Below are positions 63,754 to 64,000 of a stretch of DNA of 64,000 nt, piece by piece. The stretch is from Odoribacter sp. Its GTDB lineage: Bacteria > Bacteroidota > Bacteroidia > Bacteroidales > Prolixibacteraceae. Each line of letters starts with the position of its first letter. Positions within the stretch are counted from its first letter, which is position 1. The notes under the pieces were generated by a model. It was given only the letters and a program-made list of their open reading frames with translations. It was not told the DNA's origin and did not search any database. A program made the translations under genes and the position numbers. Where the stretch lies: positions 50,959 through 114,958 of the forward strand of contig PNOH01000009.1 of NCBI GenBank assembly GCA_013824715.1. The letters are read 5' to 3'.

Positions 63754-64000
63754 GGTCATTCAATAGTCATTGGTTGTTTGAACTCAGTTGTTAATTTTCC
63801 AACTTCATAGGAGTGATCCGCCAGATGGCCGATTTATAGCTTAGGTATTGAAATGGGAATGTCCGTCCGCTAAATATTGCTATTCGAAGTGGAAGCCAAC
63901 TTGCGGACGGAATAGCATCAGTAATTAAATGAGATTAAAACCTGGTTGTTCGACATTGAGGGTGTACGACAAAATTCCCAAATGGATAATTTCAACTTTT
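63754..64000. other. Terminal intergenic region with a GTCATT pair and an inverted repeat
   Basis: GTCATT occurs twice 11 bases apart near 63756-63772, as in the array at 4942. TCCGTCCGC (63862-63870) and GCGGACGGA (63903-63911) are perfect 9-base arms with a 32-base loop. On the minus strand 63925-64000 is open for 24 codons (ending in TAA) and could be the end of a gene beyond the window; it is too short to support. Confidence 0.4.

Noticed and set aside
1..64000. tRNA or rRNA genes
   Set aside because: No T-arm word (GGTTCRANTCC type) with cloverleaf arms or rRNA sequence was recognised by eye; a covariance search would be needed for certainty.

Overview
The window looks like a chromosomal segment of a Bacteroidota bacterium, most likely a free-living or environmental Bacteroidales (Marinilabiliales/Prolixibacteraceae-like); the family level is inference. 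Support comes from gene content: ftsK-lolA pair, rny-zapA neighbourhood, DUF4301, RhuM, secreted GH29 fucosidase and GH36-like alpha-galactosidase. It also comes from promoter words of the form TAnnTTTG, the near absence of Shine-Dalgarno sequences, and SPI/SPII signal peptides typical of the phylum. No rRNA, tRNA, CRISPR array or intact transposase was seen.

Layout. 0-4 kb: a c-type cytochrome lipoprotein (cut by the window edge), an OlsF-like two-domain acyltransferase and YgiQ. 4-11.5 kb: a DUF4197 lipoprotein gene broken by one missing T, a decayed second copy of the 3' end of yhcC, two hybrid histidine kinases, and the intact yhcC. 11.8-18.7 kb: DUF4301, TPR protein, phosphosulfolactate synthase family, then convergent lolA and ftsK. 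18.8-22.5 kb: arcC, ornithine carbamoyltransferase and an alpha-L-fucosidase. 22.7-29 kb: a TCA-cycle cluster of aconitase, two unrelated-type isocitrate dehydrogenases and citrate synthase, ended by a strong terminator. 29-34.5 kb: a membrane protein, a broken rhuM and a large type IIG restriction-modification protein. 34.6-43.5 kb: a TauE-like exporter, a decayed beta-helix gene, and a minus-strand glycan gene cluster (URO-D-like protein, GH20/67-like lipoprotein, Gfo/Idh/MocA oxidoreductase, alpha-galactosidase). 43.7-47.2 kb: fluoride riboswitch-crcB-DUF190, mazEF, an MFS transporter and an XRE regulator with its operator. 47.5-51.1 kb: serine hydrolase, HAD phosphatase, and a cellulase-like lipoprotein behind four 40-bp repeats. 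51.3-53.3 kb: an A+T-rich NotI-type restriction-modification cassette bounded by an imperfect inverted repeat. 53.5-63.8 kb: YciI, VOC protein, deoC, NfeD protease, rny, a candidate 6S-like RNA, zapA, coiled-coil protein, M23 peptidase, anmK and a PLP-dependent lyase.

How the genes work together. The TCA cluster makes 2-oxoglutarate from oxaloacetate and acetyl-CoA; residue inspection suggests that one isocitrate dehydrogenase uses NADP+ and the other NAD+. Genome-defence genes are concentrated at 30-35 kb and 51-53 kb, and gene remnants occur at 5, 21, 30 and 35.5 kb, so several intervals are actively gaining and losing genes. Glycan genes (GH29, GH36-like, GH20/67-like, GH5-like) suggest use of fucose- and galactose-containing polysaccharides, but no SusC/SusD pair lies in the window.

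All family assignments were made by eye from translated sequence; no searches were run.
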